In this document: positions 34,065 to 44,783 of the stretch, piece by piece
Layout of the letters: each line of letters begins with the position of its first letter
How positions within the stretch are numbered: the first letter of the stretch is position 1
From: Parambassis ranga
Lineage: Eukaryota > Chordata > Actinopteri > Ambassidae
DNA: 64,000 bases
Assembly (NCBI RefSeq): GCF_900634625.1
Contig: NC_041037.1
Span: 19,177,257 to 19,241,256 of the forward strand
Direction of reading: 5' to 3'
Made by a program: the position numbers and the translations under genes
The notes under the pieces: generated by a model
The model's input: only the letters and a program-made list of their open reading frames with translations
Database searches by the model: none
Told to the model about the DNA's origin: nothing

Positions 34065-35460
34065 GCATATGGGATGCTACAGTGCCTTTTTCAGAAGATC
34101 AGACATGGAGGCCGAGCACGGCCTGCAGGGTCAGACTAATGAGAAGTTACTTTGTAGTCACAGTCAGTCTGTGTGGCCCAAAATAATAGTAAATGGACCG
34201 ATATAATAATAACTTAGATCTACGTTGGTCGGTCACATGATCCATGACGTTCCCTCTCTGCCCTGACGTCGTGCCCTGTAGCTGAGCACTGCTAAGCTGC
34301 TAGAGATGGTCGGCCACTGCTGGTGGCGACACCGAGGGAGTAAACTACTGGTCCGGTGAGCAGGTTCTGACACCAGACACCAGAGCCTGGAAACCCCTAG
34401 TGACAGACAATAGACAATAGTTTGTTCCCATGAGAGCGTAAATGTGTAGCTAAGTGTGTCTCGGTAAACTCCTAAAGCCACCATCTTGTCATGTACCCAC
34501 TCAATGAAAGCTTCCCCGCCTCCATGTTAAGGATCTGTACAAGGTATGAGCTGCCATTGTTAGTGGCTTCTAACTTTTGGCTGGCTTCTGGTTTTGGTCA
34601 AATACGGAGCATTCATCCCCCTTGAGCCTCCACCACTTTCTCTCTTCCCTCCCCTGCACCCCTGCCCTGATACATACCACTCCAGAGTTCATACTATAGA
34701 ATCGACTGCTTTGTAGAAACACACTGAACCGCTCGGCAACAGTTTGCTGCCCTGAAAACAACTTTTTCATGGACTGCTGTTTGTGGCATGGAGCCTCATG
34801 TGCAGGTGAAACGTCACTTTGAATTTAAAAAGGCTGTTAATAAGACTAACAGTGAGTAGGCTTGGGGAGTTTAGACCATTTGGACAATGTCATGTGGAGA
34901 ACGTTTGCCTTGCTCTGTTGTAGGTGTCACTTCCAGAAAAGAAGCAGGAAATACACAGGGTAAGTCACATTTATCTGAACTATGTTGATGTGTGTGTGTG
35001 TGTGTGCACAAATCTTTGCACATCAACATATGCTCCGTGTCCAGTGCAGCTGTTGTGGTGACGCTGCTGTCTACATGAACTTTATGAAAAGCCACCGTGT
35101 TTTGTTCGTGTGGATTATTGTTTTGTGAAATGTCGACCAAGTCTATGTGAAGTCTTTGTTTGACTTCAGTCCTAATTAAACTGCCCAGAGATGGGGAGTC
35201 CCCGTGTCTTTCCTCTTCTAGGAAAGACTTCTCCTCTGCCATTTTGTCTTTTTGCAGGACAGTGTAGTTGGCCTGGTCCGGGTTGCTTTGCATTGCAAAT
35301 TTCGTTTACCAGCTCTGCACATTTGTCAAACCAGTGTCTTAGTTCAACATTGTAAGAGAAGACTGAAAGCCAAGCCAAGAAAGCGCCCAAGAGTCAGAGA
35401 GAACTGCTTAAGTAGGCATTTTAATTTTTGAAGGCCTCAGGTTTAGGCAGTTTTGTGTCT
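34065..35460. other. Non-array sequence right of the satellite, no gene recognised
   Basis: The array stops after CTCTAGGAG. The next 1.4 kb has no long convincing frame; minus-strand frames at 34233-34484, 34570-34770 and 34871-35293 match nothing I know. A (TG)n run lies at 34988-35006. This may be an old transposon relic. Confidence 0.4.
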
Positions 35461-35790
35461 GAGAGAGTGGCTCAGAGAGTTGGCTGGGCCAAGGAAGGAC
35501 CTGAAGGACCTGGGTTTAATTCTTGCATTTTTTATTTTGTGAACAGTCAAAGTGAAGAGTGAAAAGTGAGTGGAGAAAATGTGCATACATCTGAAAGAAT
35601 GGCTCAGAGGGTTAAGTGAGTGGTGTGTTGTTCTGTGGGACTGGGTTCAGTTCCAGTTCCTTTTTTCTAGTGAAACACTCCAAGTAAAGAGTGAAAGGTT
35701 CACTGAGGGGAGGTCCAAATGCCTGAGTGGCTCAGGTGGTTAAGGGAGTGCTTTAAGAGCCAGGTTTGATTCCTATGAAATTGCTGTAGT
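35461..35790 (+). repeat. Three-copy tandem repeat with tRNA-like promoter boxes
   Basis: About 129-bp units begin near 35461, 35590 and 35719. Each has an A-box-like TGGCTCAG-GGTTAAG segment and a B-box-like segment (GGGTTTAATTC at 35512, GGGTTCAGTTCC at 35643, AGGTTTGATTCC near 35763). Copies 1 and 2 share a tail with AAGAGTGAAA. The arrangement suggests a tRNA-derived SINE head that was tandemly duplicated; copies are diverged. Confidence 0.55.
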
Positions 35791-36441
35791 GGCACTGTAA
35801 CGCAACCACAGAAAAATCATAAGACTGTACTGTAGAACCTAGTGACTAGCCGGCTAGCTGGAATACGAGTCCACAAACAGCTGCTGTGTGTGAATGGAGC
35901 TACGTCGTACACTGACACTGCTACTATTTGCAGCACTAGCTGATCTGCTAATGTAAAGCAAAGAGGTCAAACTTAACCTTTTGTATACACGCGGCCCGAG
36001 GACGGGACGGTTCATGTTTTCACTGCAATATCTCCGTCTGGGCGCAGCCATTTTGTGCTCTTTGTTGACAACCTACACCTCGTTGGAAAGCCACTTCCCT
36101 ACTCTATTGATTGACAGCTCGTTTGACCATACAAAAGGATCGAGGGCCTGTCCCTAGCCAAAAGAATCCAATGAGCGACTATATCGAGCGAAGCACCTCC
36201 CCCCACTCTTACGCTTGTATTTTCAGCCCATTATATTTGACGCTGAATCTGATGCAATGGACGTATAGCCAATAAGATTTCCGTCACGGGGATGTCCCAC
36301 ATGAAGGGGTTGTGGAAGGAGGGTGGGCTACAGGCCTAAGCGTAAACATGAACAATGGATGCCGGCTGTCCATGCGTAAATGCGTAATAGTGAGAGTGAG
36401 CGTATATCTCCATTCCAGTGGTATTTCCAGTGACCAGAGAG

Positions 36442-37339
36442 ATGGCGAAACGCATGGAAAAGAAGAATTACACTGTTGAAGAAGTTATTGAAGAGTGTAC
36501 GAGACGGGAAAGCGACTTTTCTGACGAGGATGTGTCGGATGCGCAAAGTTATGTGTCGTCTGTTGACTCGGTGGAGGAGGACATGTTCATTGAAGGAGAA
36601 GATATTGTCCATGACAAGTAAGTGTAACTTTTATACATGTTGCAGTTTTATAAATAGAATGTAGACGTTTCAAAGAATTAGTGAATACAGTGTTGTGTCC
36701 TTTGTTTTGTTTACCTGTGTGGGGGAGGTGTGCGCTTTTACTATTCCTCCAAAAGTAGTTGTGGAGGACTGATTTGTGAGGTGAACAATGAATACAGCTA
36801 CAGTTGTTCTGTGAATGAATATCTGATATATACATACAACCATACATACATCTATAGTTATTTTGTTTTATATATATTTTGTGCATTTTTAGGCAAACAC
36901 TGTGTTCTATTTCATTTACCTGTGTGGGTCCTTTGTTCTGTTTACCTGTGTGGGGGAGGTGTGTGCTTTTACTATTCCTCCAAAAGTAGTTGTGGAGGAC
37001 TGATTTGTGAGGTGAACAATGAATACAGCTACAGTTGTTCTGTGAATGAATATCTGATATATACATACAACCATACATACATCTATAGTTATTTTGTTTT
37101 ATATATATTTTTTGCATTTTAGGCAAACACTGTTCTATTTTGTTTACCTGTGTGGTGTGCACTTTTACTATTGATTTGTGAGGTGAACAATGAATGCAGA
37201 TACAGTTGTTCTGTGAATGAAAACCTTATTTTTTGCATTTTAGGCAAACTGATTCAGATACAGAGTGGGAGCCAAGCACCAGAGCCAGAGCAGCCTCCTA
37301 CTCCCAGTGTACAACATCACAAGCCAGTCTACATCTCTG
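36442..37339 (+). pseudogene. Two-exon acidic N-terminal fragment, piggyBac-transposase-like
   Basis: Exon 1 runs from ATG at 36442 (MAKRMEKKNYTVEEVIEECT) to 36617, just before a GTAAGT donor. It is rich in Asp, Glu and Ser, including SDFSDEDVSDAQ and DMFIEGEDIV. Exon 2 starts at 37244 after TTTTGCATTTTAG and continues in phase as QTDSDTEWEPSTRARAASYS. The phase match across the intron supports a real splice. Frame-terminating TGA is at 37341-37343, though a GTGACA donor at 37340 could avoid it. Acidic N-termini of this kind precede the catalytic domain in piggyBac transposases and PGBD proteins; that domain is absent, so the assignment is tentative. Confidence 0.4.
36699..37243 (+). repeat. 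Intronic ~231-bp tandem repeat carrying duplicated splice acceptors
   Basis: A block starting CCTTTGTT(T/C)TGTTTACCTGTG occurs near 36699 and 36930, with a shortened third copy from 37139. Each copy ends in TTTTGCATTTTAGGCAAAC or a near variant, so the 3' splice site of the intron is present three times (near 36893, 37122 and 37243). Confidence 0.8.
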
Positions 37340-37725
37340 GTGACAGTAAGACACCCATCAAGCTTTCTAGCTGTGCTTTGTAGCAGCCCGTGACTGTAAC
37401 AGTGGCATACTGAGAACAACATGTGGCTGTGAAACCTGTGGAATTGTAAACATGTAAACAGTTTGCTGTAAGTAGTTTGGGTATTTGTTTAGATAAAGGT
37501 GTTGTTTTTGACCATATCTCTTGTTCTGAGTCTTTTCTTGTGATGCACAATTTCAGTTTCAGTAGAATAATGAGCATTCAATGTGTTTTTGCTTCACTAA
37601 CATTATTTCAATCATACTAATAGTGAATCTGAATATGGAATGAGGTTCCTCTAAGTGGCACCTTTCATTAGAGCTCTCATTGATGTCTGTATGTTGAAGC
37701 ATTCCAGAGTTATGCACTTTGGTGC

Positions 37726-37761
37726 CAAAGTGTCCATTTGGAGACTCCAAATGGCACTTTT
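37726..37761. repeat. Hairpin-forming inverted repeat
   Basis: CCATTTGGAG and CTCCAAATGG face each other across one base (37734-37754). The stem extends outward by an AAAGTG/CACTTT pair with one bulged base. It lies inside the piggyBac-like block. Confidence 0.7.
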
Positions 37762-38291
37762 TGGAGAGCGCCTGGGAATACCTACAGAAAAACCTGTCCC
37801 AAATGGTCATTTCTTGTCCAATTACTATCTACTTTTAACTGGGAATAGGTAAGACTTCAGCCTGTGTCACTATATTGTCATCTAATCAACATCACCATGC
37901 TCCAGTTGTCAAGCAGCCTTTTTTTACAAAAAAGTGTTACCTTCACAATGAGACCAAGCTTTTGCACATACTCCTAAGGGCTCACAAACAGCTTGTAGTT
38001 TAATTTGGGTATGCCTTTGACAGGCGTTTCATCAACTATTGAGGGTGGTGTTAAAGGGTTAAAGACTACAAAAATAATGTTCATGTCTGCTCTTGTTCTC
38101 AGTCATTAGCCAGAAACTGTGGGCTTCTACTGGTCATTTATATATTGTTTATATGTAAATTAATTGTGTGATTGATGAAGCCAAACAAAAACAACATCCT
38201 GTGGACATTTGACTAAATAAATAAATATATAAAAACACAGTTAGTGTTTAGGAGGTTTTTTGGGTTTTCATGTTTAAAGGATCGGTGAGAG

Positions 38292-38362
38292 GGACAGTAG
38301 GTGGCGGTAATGCACCTCAAACATTGGTTGTCACTCTCCATTAAACAGAAGAAGAAGAAGTT
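38292..38362 (+). repeat. Common fish dispersed repeat end (GGCGGTAATGCACC ... GAAGAAGAAG)
   Basis: The sequence GTAGGTGGCGGTAATGCACC followed by a hairpin-prone stretch and an (GAA)n tail resembles an interspersed repeat end I know from many fish genomes. I cannot name its class. Confidence 0.35.
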
Positions 38363-39719
38363 CTCAGGAAGTGATAAGTTGGCAGCACATTGGCGCCATT
38401 TTGGAGACAACCTGAAGCAGGTGTGGAAGTTCAGCTGCTTGGTCTGATGTACTGGTGGTGTAACATCCACCGAAAGATTAGAGAAAGGGTCCTGGTTCGA
38501 CCGAAGGAGAAGAGAGAAGGCCTGGTTCCACAGAAAGGCCTGGAAGCAGAGGCAGCGGCCTGCTGCTGGCGGGCACATGGCGCACAGCGAGGAGCTGCAG
38601 CAGGTGCTGTTGGCTTGTTTGAGTTTACAGTGAAGATGAAGACACAAGTTGATGAATGTTGTTTTGTCTTTAGAAGCCAGAGCAGGTGCTTCCACCCTGT
38701 GAATGGCTGCAGATCATCTGGACTTCATTACAGAGTCGCTGAGATAAAAGGGAAGCATTATTGTCTGTGTTCAACAATAAGTGTTACATTCAAACGCTTC
38801 ATAAATATCATTGTGAAGTTAATGCTTGTCTCCATGTAGTGGTGAACAGGAGACAGTTGAAGACACACAGCTGAAAGCAGTGATAATCAGAGCACATGGC
38901 GCTCAGGAACAATGCACAGACTGCAGAGGATCCAGGCTCTGAGGACTGAGGAGTGGATTGAACTCAACAAGGTGAGTGGATGTTTCCTGGCTGCTTCACT
39001 GCCGATGGTAGGACACACCAACCTGAAGACTCTGCTCGGACTCGGCCTGGTCCTCAACTGCGAGTACTTCCATCAGCGTTTGGTTTTACTCGTGTTGCCC
39101 TCATGTCTGCAGTGTTTTAACTCTGCATTGCAGATCATGTGTTATATTTGGTGTTAAACATGGTCCATCTTGTCCTCCTCAGCTGACGACCACATCACAG
39201 CACCAGCGTCTCCAGTGCCTCTGCCTGCACCTGGTCATCCACCAGCCAGGCCCCGCCTGTGGTCTGAGGAGACGTCTTCATGTCCCGCTGTGTCAGGTCA
39301 TCGGTTTTCTTGTTATTTCTGTATGGCATGGTTTTTTTCACCTCATATTTTCTCCCCTCACGCAGGCAGTAGTGTAGTGATAAAAATTATATTATTCATA
39401 GTCTAATTAAATAAATTAACATAGATACATAAACTAAGATACATAGATAAGTAAGACTACATAGATAAATAAATCAAAAGTAGTGTTCGTAGTGGAAAGG
39501 TGCGACAAAGAAATTAGGTTAACCTAAATTATTATGTCAGTAGACGACTAAAATAGGCTCAATAAAAATATAAAATAGATGTTTAAATAGAGTCAGGGTC
39601 CTTAACTATAATAACTATAATATATAGATTTATATATAATATAAAATTAGTATTAGAGCGTTAAGGTAGGATTAAGTAAGATTAAATTAGTGTTTAGGGA
39701 TGACAGGTGTGTAGGAGGT
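38363..39719 (+). other. Possible exon-bearing region, weak
   Basis: No recognised gene. A short ATG frame at 38912-38971 (MHRLQRIQALRTEEWIELNK) ends exactly at an AAG|GTGAGT donor. A second open block (39181-39295) follows a CCTCCTCAG acceptor and ends at CAG|GTCATC, a weak donor. The product is unknown. The rest, from 39360, is AT-rich. Confidence 0.25.
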
Positions 39720-40330
39720 TGTTGTTTAGGGGGTGTGTGGATGCCGGCATCTGGTTAGTGTTGTTGTTGTTGTGGTGGTTCTGTGTTGTGGGTTTGTTGT
39801 GTTTTACCATGTGTTACTGTGGTTTTTGGTGGATTGGATTGGTTTGATGGATTGGATTTGATTGGTGGTTTTTTTTGTTGACTGTGAATGGTCAACACCC
39901 AAAGGGGGAATGAATAGTGTGATGCTACAACACTAGCAGCCTTGACCAGTTTTGAAATGCTGAAATGAAAATGGTGACAGCAAAGCACACGTGACAAATG
40001 AATCCACGTGGACAGAAAATCAAAAGAAATGGATCAACTTTGCATTGAACGGAACAGCTCATGACTCCTTAAAGGAAGAAGCATTGTGGGGATCTCTGAA
40101 GAGTTGAAGACGAGAAGAAAAAATGATCCACGCTTTCAGCAACTGCATCAGAACCTGGACAAACCTTCTGGATCAAACACTCAGCGTGTGCCATGTCAAC
40201 ATGACGACGAGCAGCGTCACAGCAATGTTCCAATCAATCAGCAATTGTTGTGGAAACTTGAAGTCCATTTCTGAGGAGATGGGGAGACAGGCGTTTAATA
40301 CGTCTGCAGGACGGGTGCTCCTGAACTGAT
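39720..40330 (+). repeat. Diverged duplication, copy 1
   Basis: Begins near GGATGCCGGCATCTGGTTAG and includes GGAACAGCTCATGACTCCTT, then a short open stretch around 40123-40329. Matching landmarks in the same order occur at 43385-43960. Function unknown. Confidence 0.5.
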
Positions 40331-40391
40331 GTAGGAGCTTTGGGAGGCGTTAGCTTGGAAATAGGACAATGTAGGGCAGAATAAGCAAACG

Positions 40392-40662
40392 AATGACAGT
40401 GTAGGAGAGACTAAATTAAACCATTAGGCGTTGTGACAGGAAGCATATAAAATAGGACAATGTAGGAGAGGTAGGAGTTAAATTAAACCATTAGGCGTTG
40501 TGACAGGAAGCATATAAAATAGGACAATGTAGGAGAGGTAGGAGTTAAATTAAACCATTAGGCGGTTGTGACAGGAAGCATATAAAATAGGACAATGTAG
40601 GAGAGGTAGGAGTTAAATTTAACCATTAGGCGCTGTGACAGGAAGCATATAAAATAGGACAA
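40392..40662 (+). repeat. 67-bp tandem repeat, four copies
   Basis: CCATTAGGCG recurs at 40421, 40488, 40555 and 40623, within a unit reading TGTGACAGGAAGCATATAAA then ATAGGACAATGTAGGAGAGG. Copies differ by a few bases. The flanks contain degenerate partial copies. Confidence 0.9.
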
Positions 40663-41600
40663 ACATTCGTCGTTATCTAGCCAAAAATCCAATAATGTTG
40701 TGTAATGATGTGATTAAGTAGGCGTTTAAAGTCTGCGCTTCGTTACCACGTGCTAGCAGCATAGTAAGAAAAGGACGTCAGGAAAACATGGCCTAGACCT
40801 TATTTAATAGTAGATCAAATTTATAATATATATAACTTTAATGGCTAAGTAGGGTAGGAGAGAGTTAGTAGTTATTATAAGTAACATTAGGGATGCAGAC
40901 GTTATGTTAGCTGGTAGCTAGTATTGTAGGAGCTCTTGGTGCTGGGCATTTGGTTTGTTGTGATGGTTGTAGGTGGGTTGTTGACGATGGGCTAGTTGTT
41001 GGTCTTGTGGAGTTGTTTGGTGTAAAATGCCCAGAGTAGTTGTTTAGTGTAATAAATAGGACAGGATTCCAGGCAAACTAGTCAAAGCGGTAGTGTAGAG
41101 GCTAGAATTAATGGCCCAAACCTGGCGTCTTGAAAGTGAAGTTTAGATGTTGCGTATATCACCTTATATGGTGGCAAAACGAGTTCGTTAAGTAGCACGT
41201 GCGTCATTAGTGTTTTAACAGAGCGTAAGAAAAATAGTCCTTTAGGTTAATTTGGAGAATCTTCATCAACAGCAAGAGTAGTTAATAGAAGTGAGACAGA
41301 TTAAAGTGTCGGTGTCTAAACTAGGCAGCAAATGAAATAGAATATGAAGTGTCAGTGTTCCCTTTAACTGTAAATATGTCAAGTAGTTGTAGCGTACAAA
41401 AGTAAATTCTTAGAACAAACTATGCTTCCTAAAAAAAGGTGTGGCCTTGGAGCGCGTAAAGAAAGTCTAATTCAAACTTAGGACGAGCCGGTAGCCGAAA
41501 GTGTAGGGTCACTTTTCACTTTGATGTAGGCAGCTAGGTAGCATAGCCACTATGGGTGCTTTTTATCATGGGCTTTTTGGTTGTTGGAGGAAATATGAGT
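40663..41600 (+). other. AT-rich region without recognised features
   Basis: No convincing frame, repeat or RNA gene was seen. Several GTAGGAG-like words echo the neighbouring tandem repeat. Confidence 0.4.
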
Positions 41601-41628
41601 GCGTTCATGGCTGTTTTGTTCTTCACAG

Positions 41629-42651
41629 AACCGCTGATGTCACCTGGAAGGCCAGATTTCTGCAGGGAAGGTAACGTGTCTGCAACTGTTCTCTACACAT
41701 GCTAGTGAGCATGCCTGTGAAGATGCTTGCTTACCACTCTGACTTTATTGTTCCGCAGACCCGCTGAGTGGACACCTGGATGTCTGCAAGTGAGGTAATA
41801 TGTCTGCAACTGAATACATCCTGCCAGTGAAGACACTTACCATACTGTTGTGGCTCTTTTGCTTTGCAGGAGCAGAGATTCGTCACCTGGAAGGCCGGAT
41901 TTCTGCAGGGAAGGTAACGTGTCTGCAACTGTTCTCTACACATGCTAGTGAGCATGCCTGTGAAGATGCTTGCTTACCACTCTGACTTTATTGTTCCACA
42001 GAACCGCTGAGTGGACACCTGGATGTCTGCAAGTGAGGTAATATGTCCGCAACTTGTTAACACATCCTGCCAGTGAAGACACTTACCATGCTGCTGTGAC
42101 TCTTTTTCTTTGCAGGAGCAGAGATTCGTCACCCGGAAGGCCGGATTTCTGGGATTAAGGTAGTGTGTTTGCAAGTCATCATAACACATCCTTCCAGTGA
42201 AGATGCTTGCTTACCACTGTGTTTTATTATGTTTTTAGCTGCACAGGACCACTGATTCGTCACCTGAGAGGTGGAATTCCTGCGAGTACGGTAGTATATT
42301 TGCAACTCATGTTAACACATCTTTCCAGCGAAGACGCTTGCTTACCAGTCTGATTTTTGTTGTTCGGCAGAACCGCCGAGCGGACACCCGGATGTCTGCA
42401 AGTGAGGTAATATGTCCGCAACTTGTTAACACATCCTGCCAGTGAAGACACTCACCATGCTGCTGTGATGTTTTTATTTTTTGCTTCACAGGACCACTGA
42501 TTTGTCGCCTCGAAGGCTGGATTTCTGCAGTAAGGTAGCGTGTTTGCTAGTCATCTTAACACGTCCTTTCAGTGAACATTATTCCTTAGCACTTTTTTTC
42601 TTCACAGGACCACCGATTCATCACACCGAAGGGTGGATTTCTGCCGGTGAG
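41629..42651 (+). other. Tandem array of exon-like micro-blocks with splice consensus
   Basis: At least nine short blocks each follow a pyrimidine tract plus CAG and precede GTAA, GTAG or GTGA: 41629-41670 (42 nt), 41759-41794 (36), 41870-41913 (44), 42002-42037 (36), 42115-42159 (45), 42247-42290 (44), 42371-42406 (36), 42492-42534 (43), 42608-42651 (44). Spacers are 73-88 nt. Two classes are seen: a ~44-nt class with TCACCTGGAAGGCCGGATTT and a 36-nt class with GTGGACACCTGGATGTCTGC. The spacers are related too (GTCTGCAACT, CCAGTGAAGA, CTTACCA). Lengths are mostly not multiples of three, so a coding role is doubtful; a spliced non-coding transcript is possible. No family recognised. Confidence 0.55.
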
Positions 42652-43384
42652 GTGATGTGTCTGCAACTCATCGTAGTACATCAGTGTGAAGATGGGTGCG
42701 ATACTGCTGTTTGACTTTAGAAGCCTGGATGTGTAGGTATTCAGTCTGCAAGTCATGGTAACGCATCCTACCCCAGCAGCTTACTTACAGTATTTGCTTT
42801 GTGACCGCTTTGTCCCCGTAGGCCTCGAAGAAATGCTGAAGGACTCGGTGGCCTCTGCAGTTCAACCAGGTGCGATGATTGTCACCAATGGCAATTAACC
42901 AAAGGAAGGTTACTGTCCTAATATGGTCTGTCCTCTCCTCCGCAGATGAAGAGCACCTTGAAGCATCTGCGCGTCGTCGCCTCTGCCTGTCAGCGTGGTG
43001 TACAGTAATTGCTTTAGTGTTCTCTCTCAGACCGCACCAACAGTCTATTGCAGATGTGGAGGTAATGTAAAACCTTGTGAAACTGTAGGTATTTAACTTG
43101 TGTTTTTCTGGTGGTTTTTTTTAAATGCAGAAATTGTTTTGAAATGTCAGAAGACTTGTTTTAGGTTTGGCCGAACACTCAAGTAGAGCGTTTTGCCCTG
43201 TCTCCAGAACCCCAATGGACAGGATTTCAAACGACTCTCCGAGTTGGAAATCTCACCAAGACTTTGGCTCCGGATGGATTCGGCGTGCACCAACGTGCCC
43301 TGACTGTTTGACTGACTGAGGGTCTGGGTGGTATTGTGTTGTGCAATGTAGGGTCAAGGTTGTGGATGTTGTAGCTTAGATCCT
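42652..43384 (+). other. Region after the micro-exon array, further splice-like blocks
   Basis: Weaker blocks continue: GTCCCCGTAG precedes 42823-42869, ending AACCAG|GTGCG; CCTCCGCAG precedes 42946; TCTATTGCAG precedes a short block before GTAATG near 43061. No frame can be followed through them. Confidence 0.3.
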
Positions 43385-43964
43385 AGAATGCCGGCATGTT
43401 GTTAGTTGGAGTTGAGCTTGTGGATTAGTCGATTAGTTTTGTGGGGGTTGAGGTGTGGTTTGGGTGACTTGACCGGGACTAAGAGCACACACAACAACCA
43501 AAAAAGGAGCAAGGAACGCCAAATGTGTCGCACAACAGGCACCAAGGATTTCTCAATGTAACATATGCATGGAAACGGTTACAGCAAGGAGACATTGTGA
43601 ACAAATGAAATACAAACATACTCGGTGTTGGAACAGAGCAGCACATGACTGCTAAAGTAAAGAGCAAGGATGGAAAAACGCACAGTTGCAACAACAAATG
43701 AGCAATGCTATCAGCAAACACATTCAAACCCGGATCAAAGCTGTGGACAACTGGGAAATCAATCAGTGGCATTTCAAACCAACAATGTCACTGCAATGTT
43801 TTAATCAAGTACTTGCACAAGGGAATTGTGGAAATGCAAGTATGGGTTCTGTGACCAACATGATATTCAAATGTGCTGGGGTGCTGGTTTTTTTGGAATT
43901 TCAGCACTTTCAGAATGGTCCCTTTATACCAATGATGGGGGAAATGTGGGAAATGAATGAATAA
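43385..43964 (+). repeat. Diverged duplication, copy 2
   Basis: Carries GAATGCCGGCATGTTGTTAG, later GCAGCACATGACTGCTAAAG and the open stretch 43686-43964, in the same order as the copy at 39720. Predicted peptides of the two share scattered residues around NCCGN/NCGN. Confidence 0.5.
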
Positions 43965-44336
43965 TGAATAATGTGTGTCATGGTGTGGCAAATTGCTGCT
44001 GGGTTGTCAACAAAGGTTTTGTGCTGCCTTTCACCTGGACAGGTGAGAGGTGGGGTCAGTGCTTGAAAAGGACAAAGATCCTTTTCTGGTCCCACCCCTT
44101 GCGTTTTGTGGTGGCATTGCATCGCATGGTCACGTCATTCCAGAAACCTGTGCTTTTTCTCTCCGTTTCTGTTGCTTATCTGTCAGGTACCCACTGCCAC
44201 CCCAACTCCACCTAACACTGTGGTGGTGGGGGGTGGAGCAAAGGCCAGAATCTGAGCTGGGGGACAAAAGTTGACCTGCTTGTTTTTTTTGTCAATAAAT
44301 ATGTATTCCACATTTCCACAGCGTGTACTGGAAGTG

Positions 44337-44358
44337 TCCTAACCCCTAACCCTAACCC
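44337..44358 (+). repeat. Short telomere-like repeat
   Basis: CCTAACCCCTAACCCTAACC contains just over two CCCTAA units. It is too short to show that it came from a telomere. Confidence 0.5.
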
Positions 44359-44379
44359 TTTAATCCTGTTTGTCATTGT

Positions 44380-44783
44380 CATGTTAACCTTGTTTAATAA
44401 TGGTCTTCTGTACCGGAGGGGTGGTCTTGACCTGGACAGTTTTGGCCAGACTTGCGTCACCACAAACCCAAACATGCTTTTTGTAATGGATCCATTTCAG
44501 TCAATACAGCCGTGTCCAGAATTTGCCTTTGCAGAAATGAGCACGACACGTTCGACAATCGGGGCGCGCCGTTGACGAGGAACGGTAAGTGGAGCTTGCA
44601 AGCGAAGTGTATTTTGAAATGCAGTGTGCGTTTGAGTTGGCGATTCACTGACATGTTTGTCTCTTGTCTTCCAGATGGTCCGGTGACGTCACTCCCCGGC
44701 ATCGCTGCGTTCCGGCCTGCGACCTTTTGTTTATTTTTGTCAATGCCATGTTGTGAAATGACTGAATAAAAGTTGTTGATGGA
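44380..44783 (+). other. Putative transcript 3' end: donor, acceptor and AATAAA
   Basis: A GTAAGT donor at 44585 follows a GC-rich block, and a TCTTGTCTTCCAG acceptor precedes 44675. The terminal block runs to an AATAAA signal at 44765-44770 followed by T-rich and TG-rich sequence. Together they look like the last intron and last exon of a plus-strand transcript. The terminal block has stops in frame, so it may be UTR or non-coding RNA. Confidence 0.35.

Larger units (their letters stand above)
35973..38062 (+). mobile_element. piggyBac-like element, probable relic
   Basis: A 2.1-kb block bounded by TTAA at 35973-35976 and 38059-38062. The left end reads TTAACCTTTTGTATAC; the right end read inward is TTAACCCTTTAACACC. 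TTAA targets and a CCTTT-like terminal repeat are piggyBac traits, but the two ends match only over the first bases. Inside are two exons encoding an acidic N-terminus; no catalytic DDD domain is present. Confidence 0.4.

Noticed and set aside
34871..35293. A minus-strand 140-codon protein gene
   Set aside because: It crosses a TG microsatellite and resembles no family; nothing supports splicing or selection.
35461..35790. Functional tRNA genes
   Set aside because: Only promoter-like boxes are kept; no cloverleaf with paired acceptor and anticodon stems can be drawn.
36730..37162. Frames of 130 and 191 codons on both strands
   Set aside because: They come from the ~231-bp intronic tandem repeat; the repeated peptide sequence has no family resemblance.
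41671..42607. Intron-encoded box C/D snoRNAs in the spacers of the micro-exon array
   Set aside because: Spacer sizes fit, but no consistent TGATGA C box with a paired CTGA D box and terminal stem was seen in the repeated spacers.
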